Shown here one piece after another: positions 24,849 to 33,430 of a stretch of DNA of 64,000 nt; the stretch's first letter is position 1; the number at the start of each line of letters is the position of its first letter. The stretch is from Desulfoprunum benzoelyticum (lineage in GTDB: Bacteria; Desulfobacterota; Desulfobulbia; Desulfobulbales; Desulfocapsaceae): positions 248,001 to 312,000 of the forward strand of contig NZ_JACHEO010000002.1 of assembly GCF_014201505.1 (NCBI RefSeq), in the 5' to 3' direction. Under the pieces are notes generated by a model. It saw only the letters and a program-made list of their open reading frames with translations, was not told where the DNA came from and searched no databases. Position numbers and translations under genes: made by a program.

Positions 24849-26126
24849 ATGAGTGACGATTATCGATCGATGTGGGCTGATCTCGGACTTGATCTGGCAG
24901 CGCACGATATGCTGCTCGGTGTTCTGGGTGAGGCGTACGGCAAGATGTATCTGACCCAGGCCAACCGCCCTGCGGGGATGAGTTATTTCGATTTTGTCAT
25001 GAGTGAGGTGCATGGCCTGCGTATCAAGGAACTCATCGATGAAAAAAAGGCAGGCCGCAAGATCATCGGTTCATATTGCGTATTTGTGCCGGAAGAGATC
25101 GTCCTTGCCGCCAACGCCACGCTCGTCGGCCTGTGTTCAGGGGCCGATTTTGCCATGGAGGAAGTGGAGAGACTGCTGCCGCGCAATACCTGCGCCTTGA
25201 TTAAATCGGCCTTCGGATTCAAGCTCGGCAAGGTCTGTCCGTACCTGGAGAGCGCCGATATGATTGTGGGCGAAAACACCTGTGACGGCAAGAAGAAGGC
25301 CTACGAATCATTGGCGCAACTGGTGGATAACCTCTATGTGATGGATCTGCCGCAGGTCAAATCCGACAAGGGCCGGGATCTGCTCAAGGCTGAATATCAG
25401 CGTTTTCAGAAGGCCGTCGAAGAGCTGACCGGTTCCCCGATAACCGTTGCTTCATTGCAACAGGCGATCCGGACGGTCAATGCCAAGCGTGCGGCCATTC
25501 ATCGGCTGTCGACCCTGAGGAAGGCCGATCCGGCACCGATTTCAGGCATGGATGCCCTGTTGGTCAATCAGGTCTTTTTCTATGATAATCCTGCCCGCTT
25601 TACCGACGCTGTCAATAAAATCTGTGACGAACTGGAGCAGCGCATGAAGGCCAAGTCAGGCGTTTTTCCGACAAAAAATCCCCGTGTTATCGTTGCCGGC
25701 TGTCCTCAGGCGGTGCCTAACTGGAAATTGCCGATGCTCGTCGAAACCGCCGGTGCGGTCATCGTCGGCGAGGAGTCCTGTGTCGGCGAGCGGGGAACCC
25801 GTAACCTCACCGACGAAGCCGGCAATTCGGTGGATGAACTGCTCGACAACATCGTTGACCGCTATTTCCAGATTGACTGCGCCATTTTTACCCCTAACCG
25901 GGATCGGCTTCATCATATCCTGGAGATGATCGAAAAGTATCAGGCTGATGGCGTGATTCATTATGGGCTGCAATTCTGCCAACCCTACCTGATGGAGGCG
26001 TTGCCGATTGAAAAGGTTCTGGCGGAGAAAGGAGTGCCCTGTCTGCGCATTGAAACCGATTACAGCATGGAGGATATCGGGCAGTTGAAGACCCGGATTG
26101 AGGCCTTCGTCGAACAACTCAGTTGA
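24849..26126 (+). CDS. 2-hydroxyacyl-CoA dehydratase-family (double-cubane) protein, second copy
   Basis: A 425-residue homologue of the 17503 protein with an N-terminal extension of ~50 residues. Cysteines occur in SYCVFVPEE, GLCSGADF, NTCALIKSAFG, KVCPYLE, NTCDGKKK, AGCPQAVP, EESCVGER, IDCAIFTPNRDR and QFCQPY. The QFCQPY motif, unlike DGCHTYN of the other copy, is the usual form in the family. A single polypeptide with both cluster-binding halves suggests a homodimeric double-cubane reductase. No activator gene adjoins, so the archerase at 18693 (or one elsewhere) would have to supply electrons. It has its own promoter and leader and a GAAAGAAG site before the ATG. The selenium gene yedF lies downstream; a functional link is only suggested by position. 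Confidence 0.88.
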   Translation: MSDDYRSMWADLGLDLAAHDMLLGVLGEAYGKMYLTQANRPAGMSYFDFVMSEVHGLRIKELIDEKKAGRKIIGSYCVFVPEEIVLAANATLVGLCSGADFAMEEVERLLPRNTCALIKSAFGFKLGKVCPYLESADMIVGENTCDGKKKAYESLAQLVDNLYVMDLPQVKSDKGRDLLKAEYQRFQKAVEELTGSPITVASLQQAIRTVNAKRAAIHRLSTLRKADPAPISGMDALLVNQVFFYDNPARFTDAVNKICDELEQRMKAKSGVFPTKNPRVIVAGCPQAVPNWKLPMLVETAGAVIVGEESCVGERGTRNLTDEAGNSVDELLDNIVDRYFQIDCAIFTPNRDRLHHILEMIEKYQADGVIHYGLQFCQPYLMEALPIEKVLAEKGVPCLRIETDYSMEDIGQLKTRIEAFVEQLS

Positions 26127-26245
26127 TCGACGTCTGCTGCTCGATGCTGCGGTTGGCCTCAGCAAGAGATCAAGCGGTAGAGACAAAAAAGGCCGTTTGC
26201 GGACCGGTGACGGCACCTCATTCGAAGAACATGCCGGGATGACAA

Positions 26246-26485
26246 ATGAACTTTGTATTTATCTGCCCTGAGACAAACGCCATCTTTGCAACAGAAGATT
26301 TTTCGCTGGCGGAGAATCATGGTGTGCAAACGGACCACAATGGCGGCAAGGTGTTGCATGCCACTGTGGTCCTGAACTCGCCATGCCCGTATTGTCGGAA
26401 GATCCACAGGTACAGAGCCAAGGATCTGGCCTGCCCCTTTCATGCCAACTCGGGGGCATCGATTCAATTGGCGGATCATGACTGA
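26246..26485 (+). CDS. Small cysteine-motif protein, function unknown
   Basis: A 79-residue frame: MNFVFICPETNAIFATEDFS, a middle part ending KVLHATVVLNS, then PCPYCRKIHRYRAKDLACPF. The CPYC...C spacing and the compact beta-rich look suggest a zinc- or iron-binding small protein. The amino-acid composition is protein-like over the whole length and the gap between the flanking genes would otherwise be empty, so I consider it real. The ribosome-binding site (GGGATG) is weak. Position between the double-cubane gene and yedF suggests an accessory role. No family name can be given. Confidence 0.55.
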   Translation: MNFVFICPETNAIFATEDFSLAENHGVQTDHNGGKVLHATVVLNSPCPYCRKIHRYRAKDLACPFHANSGASIQLADHD

Positions 26486-26582
26486 TCCCGTAACGGTGGA
26501 AACACGTTACCCGCCAATGATCTGAAGGTTGACGGATGTGGAATTTACAAAAAAACGTTTATTGTCAGGCAAATAGAGAGGT

Positions 26583-27203
26583 ATGGAAATGGCAAGGACA
26601 CTCGATGCCCGGGGGCTGGCATGTCCGGCGCCGGTTCTGATGGTCAAGGATGCAATAGAAAAGGAAGACCTTCTCGAACTGACCGTCATGGTCGACAATG
26701 AGGCTTCACTGGAGAATGTGACCAGGTTCTGCGAATCGCGGCAGTATGCGGTCACGAGCACCAGCCAGGGTGATGGGTATGTGCTGGCGGCCCATCGCGA
26801 ACAAAACGCACCGACAATCACAGGGAAAGATGATGCTGGAACAGATTCGCCTCCAGTCACGAGACCGAAAACCTTCATTATGGTGGCCGGTGACAAGTTG
26901 GGGTCGGGCGATGACGAACTCGGCCGCAAACTGATGCTCAGTTTCATAAAAACCGTCAAGGAAATGGAAGATGACCTCTGGCGGCTGGTGTTCGTCAACA
27001 ACGGGGTGAAACTGACGATTGATACCTCTCCGGTTCTCGCAGATCTGCAGGCCTATGAACAGGCAGGTCTCGTCATTCTTGTCTGCGGCACCTGCCTTAC
27101 CCATTTCGATCTTATGGAGGCGAAAAAGGTTGGCCAAACGACCAACATGTTGGACATTGTTACGGCCATGCAACTGGCCGACAAAGTCATAAGCATCGGC
27201 TGA
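26583..27203 (+). CDS. yedF: Selenium metabolism protein YedF (TusA-DsrE-like fusion)
   Basis: The 206-residue product has two parts. Residues ~1-75 are a TusA/SirA-like domain (LDARGLACPAPVLMVKDAI) with the CPxP cysteine. From ~100 (KTFIMVAGDKLGSGDDELGRKLM) it continues as a DsrE-like fold (WRLVFVNNGVKL, LVILVCGTCLTHFDL with a conserved cysteine). This is the architecture of the selenium-metabolism YedF family, found in genomes with SelD. The likely job is carrying selenium (or sulfur) as a perselenide/persulfide; that is an inference. It is separated from yedE, the TusA-like gene and selD by the phosphate importer and other genes, so the locus is interrupted. It is read rightward with 97 bp to the gene upstream. 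Confidence 0.88.
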   Translation: MEMARTLDARGLACPAPVLMVKDAIEKEDLLELTVMVDNEASLENVTRFCESRQYAVTSTSQGDGYVLAAHREQNAPTITGKDDAGTDSPPVTRPKTFIMVAGDKLGSGDDELGRKLMLSFIKTVKEMEDDLWRLVFVNNGVKLTIDTSPVLADLQAYEQAGLVILVCGTCLTHFDLMEAKKVGQTTNMLDIVTAMQLADKVISIG

Positions 27204-27240
27204 ATAGCCAAGCTGAAAATCGATGGAGAAAAACCGGGCT

Positions 27241-27711
27241 TCAGCAGCGCAGGGTGGCCGTAATACGCTGGGGATGCAACAGGAGATTCAACGCATCGAT
27301 AATACTCGGAATAACGATATCCGCAGCGACAAGCGCCGGCGGTGCGGCCCCTTCCTGTTGGAACACGGCGATTCCCAGGCCAGCCTCCTTGAGCATGAGC
27401 CGATCGTTGCGGCCGTTGCCGATACAGACTGACGCCTTGCTCCCCAGGCGCCGCACATAACCGACCTTGCCTTCCCCTTCGTTGCCCGGAGACAGGACAT
27501 GGACCGTGAAGGCGTAGCCGGCAAAGGCATGGCGTACACTGCCGTAGGTGTCGGCGGTAACAATATGGATCTGGAGATGTTCGGCCAGGAGTCCGAGGAG
27601 CTCGGCAACCCCGCTGATCAGCCGACCATCAAATGCCAGGGTGCCGTTATAATCGAGGACGAGGTGCTCCAAGCGCAGCTGGTCGAAACCAGGGATGTTG
27701 ATCTCGATCAT
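27241..27711 (-). CDS. HAD-superfamily protein of the soluble P-type-ATPase-like group
   Basis: A 156-residue cytoplasmic HAD core with no cap domain. Motif I is VLDYNGTLA: the nucleophile Asp20 is present but the second aspartate of DxD is Asn22, as P-type ATPases have DKTGT. Motif III reads CIGNGRNDRLMLKEAGLGIA, close to the P-type GDGxND but with N for the first D. The family (soluble P-type-ATPase-like phosphatases, COG4087-like) has no well-defined substrate. The start codon overlaps the stop of the pst-type ATPase gene (ATGA), so it is the last gene of the phosphate importer operon, in the place where phoU often sits. Altered acid/base residues mean either weak phosphatase activity or phosphoryl-intermediate chemistry. 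Confidence 0.75.
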   Translation of the reverse strand: MIEINIPGFDQLRLEHLVLDYNGTLAFDGRLISGVAELLGLLAEHLQIHIVTADTYGSVRHAFAGYAFTVHVLSPGNEGEGKVGYVRRLGSKASVCIGNGRNDRLMLKEAGLGIAVFQQEGAAPPALVAADIVIPSIIDALNLLLHPQRITATLRC

Positions 27712-28421
27712 GCCTTCTCCCCCTTTCTGACCAGCGTGCCGTTGTGCAACTCGATGACAGTGTCGGCGATCCGCGTCACCTGGTTGAGATAATGGGAAAC
27801 GAGCAGGATGGTGCAGTTCTTTTTCAGTTCCAGGAGCAACTCTTCGATTGCCGCGGCGGTGGCGTGATCCAAGGCAGAGGTTGGTTCATCGAGCAGCAGT
27901 ACTTCCGGTTGCAGAATCAGGGCTCGCGCAATGCACAGCCTCTGCTGCTGTCCTCCCGACAGATCAAGGGCGGAGGAATGAAGCCGGTCATGCACCTCGT
28001 CCCAGAGTCGCGCCTTCCGCAAACAATCCTCCACCTGGGCCCTGATCGTCTCTTTTGTCAAGCCTCCCTTGAGTTGTAAGGGGAAGGCGACATTCCTGTA
28101 GATGCTCATCGGCAGCGGGTTGGGAATCTGGAACACCATGCCGACCTGCCTGCGCAGCCGGGTGACCGGGTAGCCCTCCCGGTAGATATCATGAAAACTG
28201 CCGTCGAAATTCATTGCAACCGTTCCCTGCAGGCTGCAGCGGGGAATGGCTTCCCAAAGGCGGTTCAAAGTCAGCAGAAAGGTGGATTTGCCCGAGCCTG
28301 ACGGCCCGACGATGGCGGTTATTTCCCTTTCGGCGAACTCAATCGAGGTTTTATGCAGAATCGTCCTGCCATTATAGGAGAAACAGAGGTTTTCCGTTCT
28401 GATTTTGACCGCTTTTTCCAT
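27708..28421 (-). CDS. pstB: Phosphate ABC transporter ATP-binding protein
   Basis: A 237-residue ATPase with Walker A GPSGSGKST (~39-47), the PstB-like stretch FLLTLNRLWE, Q-loop VFQIPNPLPMSIYRNVAFPL (the PNP-FPMSIYDN motif of PstB), signature LDLSGGQQQRL and Walker B LLLDEPTSALD. The PNPLPMSIY element assigns it to PstB rather than generic import ATPases. It energises phosphate uptake with the two permeases and the binding protein encoded upstream in the order pstS-C-A-B. Length is slightly below the ~250 usual for PstB. The HAD gene overlaps its stop by four bases. phoU is missing from this operon. Confidence 0.88.
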   Translation of the reverse strand: MEKAVKIRTENLCFSYNGRTILHKTSIEFAEREITAIVGPSGSGKSTFLLTLNRLWEAIPRCSLQGTVAMNFDGSFHDIYREGYPVTRLRRQVGMVFQIPNPLPMSIYRNVAFPLQLKGGLTKETIRAQVEDCLRKARLWDEVHDRLHSSALDLSGGQQQRLCIARALILQPEVLLLDEPTSALDHATAAAIEELLLELKKNCTILLVSHYLNQVTRIADTVIELHNGTLVRKGEKA

Positions 28422-28428
28422 TGCGACA

Positions 28429-29319
28429 CTATGCCCTGTACAATGCGTGATATGAGACCTGCCTCTTGATGACGAAAGCCGTCAGAAAAAGAACCATGCA
28501 GATACAGAGGAGAATAATCGCCGCCCCGTATCCGGTCGCCAGTTCCTCCCTGTCGGTATACTGGGAGGATATATAATAGATGTAAAACGGCAGGGCCTCG
28601 TAATGGGAGAAGAGGGAGCGGGGTACCCCGGCAGAGGCGACGACCCCGGTCAGCATGATCACCGCGGTATCTTCCGCGCATCGTCCGATCGCCAGTATGA
28701 CCCCGCTGACGATCCCCGACAGGGACTGCGGCAGGAGGACATGGGTGATATTCTGCAGTTTGCTTGCCCCGAGCGAGAGCGCAGTCAGTCTGGCGGACAG
28801 CGGCAGCCCCTCGAGGGCCATCTGGGTGGTGCGGATGATGTAGGGCAGCACCAGAAACGCCAGGGCGATACTCGAGATCAGCAGGCAGGGATGAATGGAG
28901 CCGGGGAAAAGCCGGTTCAGGAATATGGCTGCGGAAAAGCCAAACAGGCCGACGACGATGGAAGGCAGACCGGCCAGGATGTCGAAAAAGAGATTCAGGA
29001 ATGCCTTGGTCCCTGCCCCGGCATACTCGGCCAGGTAGATTCCGGAGGCCATCCCGATGGGAATCGCCCAGCAGACGGAAAGAACAATGAGAGACAGGGT
29101 GCCGACCACGGCGGGAAACAGCCCGTTGAAGACATGGCGCTTCATGAGCAGGGCGTCGAGCGGGGGAGTGGCGCCGAAGATCAGGGAAAGACTGATGCTT
29201 CTCCATCCGTGGACGAACAGATATCCGATAACCGCGATGACCGCCCCGAGAAGCAGGACACCGCAAAGCCAGGAAAATACCAGCACTCCCGCTTCCTGCA
29301 GTCGTCTCACCTCGCCCAC
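28429..29319 (-). CDS. pstA: Phosphate ABC transporter permease PstA
   Basis: A 296-residue membrane protein with about six transmembrane helices: LVFSWLCGVLLLGAVIAVI, VGTLSLIVLSVCWAIPIGMA, then FFDILAGLPSIVVGLFGFSA, LLISSIALAFLVLPYIIR and others. The cytoplasmic EAA-type loop contains ARLTALSLGASKLQNITHVL, then LPQSLSGIVSGVILAIGR, the part that contacts PstB. IYLAEYAG and GLPSIVVGLFG are typical PstA/PstC motifs. The start overlaps the end of the pstC-like gene by 13 bp, so translation is coupled. It forms the channel with PstC. Confidence 0.88.
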   Translation of the reverse strand: MGEVRRLQEAGVLVFSWLCGVLLLGAVIAVIGYLFVHGWRSISLSLIFGATPPLDALLMKRHVFNGLFPAVVGTLSLIVLSVCWAIPIGMASGIYLAEYAGAGTKAFLNLFFDILAGLPSIVVGLFGFSAAIFLNRLFPGSIHPCLLISSIALAFLVLPYIIRTTQMALEGLPLSARLTALSLGASKLQNITHVLLPQSLSGIVSGVILAIGRCAEDTAVIMLTGVVASAGVPRSLFSHYEALPFYIYYISSQYTDREELATGYGAAIILLCICMVLFLTAFVIKRQVSYHALYRA

Positions 29320-30170
29320 CTCTCTCTCCCGACCCCCAGCAGGCGGACAGCCATCACTAAAATGGTGGTGAAGAGATAAAGAAAAATGCCGCAGGCGAAA
29401 ATCGCCTTGAACTCCAGACTTTCATAATCCGCGGCAAAAACCAGGGCGATGTGCGAGGTCAGTGTCCTGGCGGAGTCCAGCAGCGAGTTTGGGGTCTGGA
29501 CGGCGTTGCCCGCGATCATCAGGGCGATAAGGGTATCGCCCAGGGCCCGCCCGAGAGCCAGTGTAAAACCGATGACGACCCCGGGCCAGGAATTGGGCAG
29601 AGTGACATGGAAAAATTTCTGGATCTCGGTCCCTCCCACCGCCAGCACCGCCTTTCCATAGGAATCCGGAACCCGGGCGAAACTTTCGCAGAAGAACAGG
29701 ATCATGGTAGGCGAAACCAGCAGGGTCAGCATCAGCGCCGCTGAAAGCACGCACATCCCCGAACCGGCGGCAAAAAATTCACGCACCAAGGGGACCAGAA
29801 GAAAAATGCCGACAAAACCGTAAATGACGGTAGGGATGCCGGTCATCATTTCCACCATTTTCCGCAGGAGCCAACTGACCGTCCCCCTGCTCACCACACT
29901 GATCAGGATCGCACAGCCCAGGCTCAACGGAAAGGCAAAGAGCATGCTGAGCAGGGATATGGCCAGGGTTCCGACAATCATCGGTTGGATGCCGAATTGG
30001 CCAAGGTGGGGCGCCCACGGTTGGGTCATGATGGAAAAAATTCGGCCCTCCGCCAGGAGCGGAAGGCCGAGTGCCAACATGAATCCGAAAATAACGACGG
30101 TCAGCAATGCACTGAAATATGCCGAAAAAACAAAGAAAATCTCGACGGCGTGTTCCTTGGTCCGCCTCAT
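29307..30170 (-). CDS. pstC: Phosphate ABC transporter permease PstC
   Basis: A 287-residue permease with six hydrophobic segments. Conserved PstC features are IFSIMTQPWAPHLGQFGI, the MIVGTLAISLLSMLFAFPLSLGCAI helix, MVEMMTGIPTVIYGFVGIFL, and the coupling loop SYGKAVLAVGGTEIQKFFHV, then TLPNSWPGVVIGFTLALGRALGDT. It pairs with PstA. It overlaps the binding-protein gene by four bases (ATG/stop) and the downstream pstA gene by 13 bp, so the whole operon looks tightly translationally coupled. Confidence 0.88.
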   Translation of the reverse strand: MRRTKEHAVEIFFVFSAYFSALLTVVIFGFMLALGLPLLAEGRIFSIMTQPWAPHLGQFGIQPMIVGTLAISLLSMLFAFPLSLGCAILISVVSRGTVSWLLRKMVEMMTGIPTVIYGFVGIFLLVPLVREFFAAGSGMCVLSAALMLTLLVSPTMILFFCESFARVPDSYGKAVLAVGGTEIQKFFHVTLPNSWPGVVIGFTLALGRALGDTLIALMIAGNAVQTPNSLLDSARTLTSHIALVFAADYESLEFKAIFACGIFLYLFTTILVMAVRLLGVGRERWAR

Positions 30171-30997
30171 TGTACCGAAATGAAGCCCTTCTCCACGACG
30201 ATCTGCTGCCCTTCCTCGGTAAACAGGTAATCAATGAATTTTTTTACCAGGCCGGCCGGCTCGCCCTTTGTGTTGCTGAACAGACCGCGGGCGACAGGAT
30301 ATTTCCCTTCCTTGACATTCTCCATGGATGGCTCGATGCCGTTGAAGGCCACCGGGGCCACTGTCTCGTCGATGTGCCCCACGGAAACATAGCCGATACC
30401 GTAGGGATCCTGGGATACCGCCCCCTTCATCGCGCCGTTGGAAACGATAACATTGGCGGTGGCGGCGATATCGCCCTTCTTCAGGGCTTTTTCCCAGAAT
30501 ACCTCGCGGGTGCCACTCGCCTCGTCCCGGGTATAGAGATTGATCTGCTTGTCATCTCCTCCGACCTCTTTCCAATTGGTGATCTTGCCGGCAAAAATCG
30601 CCGCTGCTTGATCCTGGCTGAGGGAACGGATTTTGTTTGCCGGATTGACCACAATGGCAACTCCATCAATGGCCCATTTGAACATCTGCAGGCTGTATTG
30701 CTTCACCTCGTCTTCCGTGGGAGTGCGTCCGGTGTTGCCTATGTCCACCAGTCCCTCTCCTACCTGCTTTACACCAACGCCGGATCCGCCGCCGGCGATG
30801 CTGATCTGGATATCCGGATTCAACCCCATGATGCGGGCCGCCGCCTCCTTCATCACCGGGATGTGGGCCGTACCACCGGCGATCCTGATCTCACCCTTTT
30901 CCCCTTTGAAGGCATCAAGTGCCGCAGCAAAGGCCCCTGAACAGAAGAACAAAGACAGCGCCACCAATGCAAAAACTGCAGTTACTCTTGTTTTCAT
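30167..30997 (-). CDS. pstS: Phosphate-type periplasmic binding protein
   Basis: A 276-residue exported protein with signal peptide MKTRVTAVFALVALSLFFCS (cleavage near GAFA). The mature part resembles short PstS proteins: IRIAGGTAHIPVMKEAA, the phosphate-binding loop ISIAGGGSGVGVKQV, VDIGNTGR (Asp ligand) and YTRDEASGTREVFW (Arg and SGT ligands). These agree with phosphate as ligand; related oxyanions cannot be excluded. Start 30997 is preceded by a GGGGG site; an in-frame start at 31024 is possible. First gene of the operon pstS-C-A-B-HAD. A long AT-rich region upstream should hold its promoter, but I could not define a Pho box. Confidence 0.85.
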   Translation of the reverse strand: MKTRVTAVFALVALSLFFCSGAFAAALDAFKGEKGEIRIAGGTAHIPVMKEAAARIMGLNPDIQISIAGGGSGVGVKQVGEGLVDIGNTGRTPTEDEVKQYSLQMFKWAIDGVAIVVNPANKIRSLSQDQAAAIFAGKITNWKEVGGDDKQINLYTRDEASGTREVFWEKALKKGDIAATANVIVSNGAMKGAVSQDPYGIGYVSVGHIDETVAPVAFNGIEPSMENVKEGKYPVARGLFSNTKGEPAGLVKKFIDYLFTEEGQQIVVEKGFISVQ

Positions 30998-31776
30998 TTT
31001 TCCCCCATTCGATAGAGTTATCAACTATTTAACAGAAAAATTATAATTCAATCTCAATATTTACGTCTTTCCAGCTTCGCCCATCTCCGCAATTAATTTA
31101 TTGTATTTTATTACATAAGAATCTCGTCACGATTTCAATAACTGGACAAGTCAATTTTGAGACAACAGTACAACGTCAAAAATCAACAGGCGGAAATCTT
31201 TTATAAGGGAAAAAAATGATGCATTCAAACAGGAAATTTCTATTAAAAAAACGATTGCTATCGTTATTAACGATATAAGGCAGTTTTTTCGCTATAAAAT
31301 GACCTGCAACAGGAGGTTCGAAAAGGATGATGTGACTCAGGGGTTACGTGGATTTTTCTCAGAAAACCAGCATGTTTTGCGGCAGAAATGCGAGTTGGAA
31401 CGACTCTTGGGGGAAAAAACTGCATGGCTGATGTCCTTACCATGAAGGCTTGTATCGTTGGTTGTCCAATTTTTCCAGAGTGGTTTTTTGAACGTGTGCG
31501 GGGCCAGGTCGCTTGGAAGCCGAACATCATCAACTGAGTATTTTACACATGGGATCATTTCTTTTTTTGTTTGGAATAAGTCAAGGCAAAGGGATAAAAG
31601 CCAATCCCAAACAGAGAATTAATAGGATATTCCTGTTTGACAGATCTTAAAGCCGAATAGTATCTTTTCCCGGAAATGGTGATGGGAAGAATCCGTTGCT
31701 GTTTTTTGTTTGGGAAGCCCTGATGTGATTGATCAGTGCGCGAAAAAATGAATCTTCAACTATTGGTGGGAATTTT
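30998..31776. other. Long AT-rich intergenic region
   Basis: Nearly 780 bp between divergent genes, clearly AT-richer than the surroundings (runs such as AATTTATTGTATTTTATTACAT at 31091-31112). I find no convincing gene. Short frames here lack ribosome-binding sites and protein-like composition. It presumably holds promoters of the phosphate importer (leftward) and the transglutaminase-like gene (rightward). The composition is compatible with acquired or degraded DNA. Confidence 0.5.
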
Positions 31777-32793
31777 ATGAAGAGAACGCTGTCGGTTGTT
31801 CTTGTTTTCATTCTGGCCCAAGTGGCTTCCGTCGCCTTGGGCGCGCAAAGCCATTCCGGGGTCGTCACTCTGAACGTCGATCTCTCCAGCCAAGCTCATG
31901 GCCAGGAGGCCAGGCTGTGGATACCCTATCCGGTTTCCGATGGCCATCAAGTGATCTCCGACATCCAGGTCGTCGGTGATTATGCATCTTCTGGAGTGTA
32001 TACCGACCGCACTTTCGGCACCCCCATACTCTATGCCCAATGGCCGAAAGAGGCGAAAAGCCGCACGTTGACCTTTTCCTTTGCCGTGGAACGCCAGGAA
32101 ATCCGCCAGACCGGCTTTCCGACCACCGAGCCGGCATGGAATCCCGCCGATTATGCCGAATATCTGAAACCGACCAGCCTCGGCCCCGTCGACGGCGAGG
32201 TCAAGAAGCTGGCGGATTCGATCACTGAAAACAAAACCACTGTCCTGGAAAAGTCCAGGGCCATCTATGACTGGATTGTCGACAACATGTACCGTGATCC
32301 CGAAACGATCGGCTGCGGCAAGGGCGATGTCTGCCTCCTGCTGAAAAAACCCGGTGGCAAATGCACTGATATCTCCTCTGTGTTCATCGCTCTGTGCCGC
32401 GCCGCCGGGGTACCGGCTCGAGAAATATTCAGCGTCCGGCTCGGCAAAAAAGCCGAGGAGGACATCACCACATGGCAACACTGCTGGGCAGAGTTTTTCC
32501 TCCCCGGTTACGGCTGGGTCACTGCTGATCCTGCTGATGTCCGCAAGGCCATGCTCGTCGAAAAACTCGAGCTCGACAACCCGAAGTCCAAAGAATACCG
32601 GGAATTTTTCTGGGGCGGCATCGATCCCTACCGGGTGGTTCTTGCCCAGGGACGTGATGTGCAGCTCAACCCGCCCCAGTCAGGACCGGCCCTCAACACC
32701 TTCGGCTATCCCTATGCCGAGGTCGGCGGCAAGGTCCTGGATTTCTACAAATCTAAGGAATTTGTCTACAGCTACACATTCAAAGAAAAATAA
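31777..32793 (+). CDS. Exported transglutaminase-like protein
   Basis: A 338-residue protein with a signal peptide (MKRTLSVVLVFILAQVASVA, cleavage near LGA). An N-terminal beta-sandwich (~25-130; ARLWIPYPVSDGHQVI, LTFSFAVERQEI) precedes a transglutaminase-like core. The catalytic Cys is in PGGKCTDISSVFIALCRAAGVPARE, His in TWQHCWAEFFLPGYGW and Asp in TADPAD. Bacterial members usually act as periplasmic proteases or crosslinkers; the role is open. ATG 31777 has a GGTGGG site 6 bp upstream. It stands as a single gene before the toxin-like gene, whose expression is probably separate. Confidence 0.85.
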   Translation: MKRTLSVVLVFILAQVASVALGAQSHSGVVTLNVDLSSQAHGQEARLWIPYPVSDGHQVISDIQVVGDYASSGVYTDRTFGTPILYAQWPKEAKSRTLTFSFAVERQEIRQTGFPTTEPAWNPADYAEYLKPTSLGPVDGEVKKLADSITENKTTVLEKSRAIYDWIVDNMYRDPETIGCGKGDVCLLLKKPGGKCTDISSVFIALCRAAGVPAREIFSVRLGKKAEEDITTWQHCWAEFFLPGYGWVTADPADVRKAMLVEKLELDNPKSKEYREFFWGGIDPYRVVLAQGRDVQLNPPQSGPALNTFGYPYAEVGGKVLDFYKSKEFVYSYTFKEK

Positions 32794-32838
32794 TTTTCAT
32801 CCGGTAATCCCTGGATTTGCCTTGCCGGGAGACAACAT

Positions 32839-33363
32839 ATGAAGACAGTATTCATCAGCCCAAAAGTTGAGCGCAGAATAGAGGAACTCAGGAATGCCGG
32901 CAAAGCTGGAAGGAATGTAGCGCATAAAGCTGCGGGCATCATTGAAAGCCTGACCTCGGGCGAACTCAGCAGTCACCGGGATGCCGCCAACAGTTACACC
33001 CGGAAAGGCGAAAAAAGGATCAGGAAGTCCCGCAAATTCGCATTGGGCTTCGGGTATCGCCTGATAACCTTGCAACGTGGCGCCAAGTTTTTTGTCCTGT
33101 TATTGGGAACCCACGATGAGAGTCAGCGCTGGCTGAACAACCACCGCCGAATAAAAGAAATTCATGTTGGCAAAGGTGAGCGATACGAAATAGCAGTTGA
33201 TTCTTTATCCAAGGAAATTGCAGGTTTCACGGATTCTGCAAAGTGGGAGGTGGACGACGAAGAGGACATCCTGGCAAATCTCACAGACCAAGATCTGCGC
33301 CGGGTGTTTTGCGGACTGGTGGAAGGGGCGAGAAAGCGGGTCTTGAAGGCTCAAGGTTTTTGA
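32839..33363 (+). CDS. Possible RelE/ParE-like protein with C-terminal extension
   Basis: 174 residues. The first ~100 (VFISPKVERRIEEL..., then KFALGFGYRLITLQRGAKFF, VLLLGTHDESQRWLNNH) have the strand-helix order and basic character of RelE-superfamily mRNA interferases, including 'YR.I....G....LL..G.HDE' near the core. The C-terminal ~70 residues (AKWEVDDEEDILANLTDQDLRR) are acidic and could be an attached antitoxin-like tail; that is a guess. No separate antitoxin gene adjoins on either side: the transglutaminase gene ends 45 bp upstream and yedE starts 67 bp downstream. The family assignment is by pattern only. Confidence 0.5.
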   Translation: MKTVFISPKVERRIEELRNAGKAGRNVAHKAAGIIESLTSGELSSHRDAANSYTRKGEKRIRKSRKFALGFGYRLITLQRGAKFFVLLLGTHDESQRWLNNHRRIKEIHVGKGERYEIAVDSLSKEIAGFTDSAKWEVDDEEDILANLTDQDLRRVFCGLVEGARKRVLKAQGF

Positions 33364-33430
33364 AAAAGAGGGTCTGATTGGCCTTACAATACGGGCACCA
33401 TTAACACAGAAGGCGGAGAGGAAAACATTG

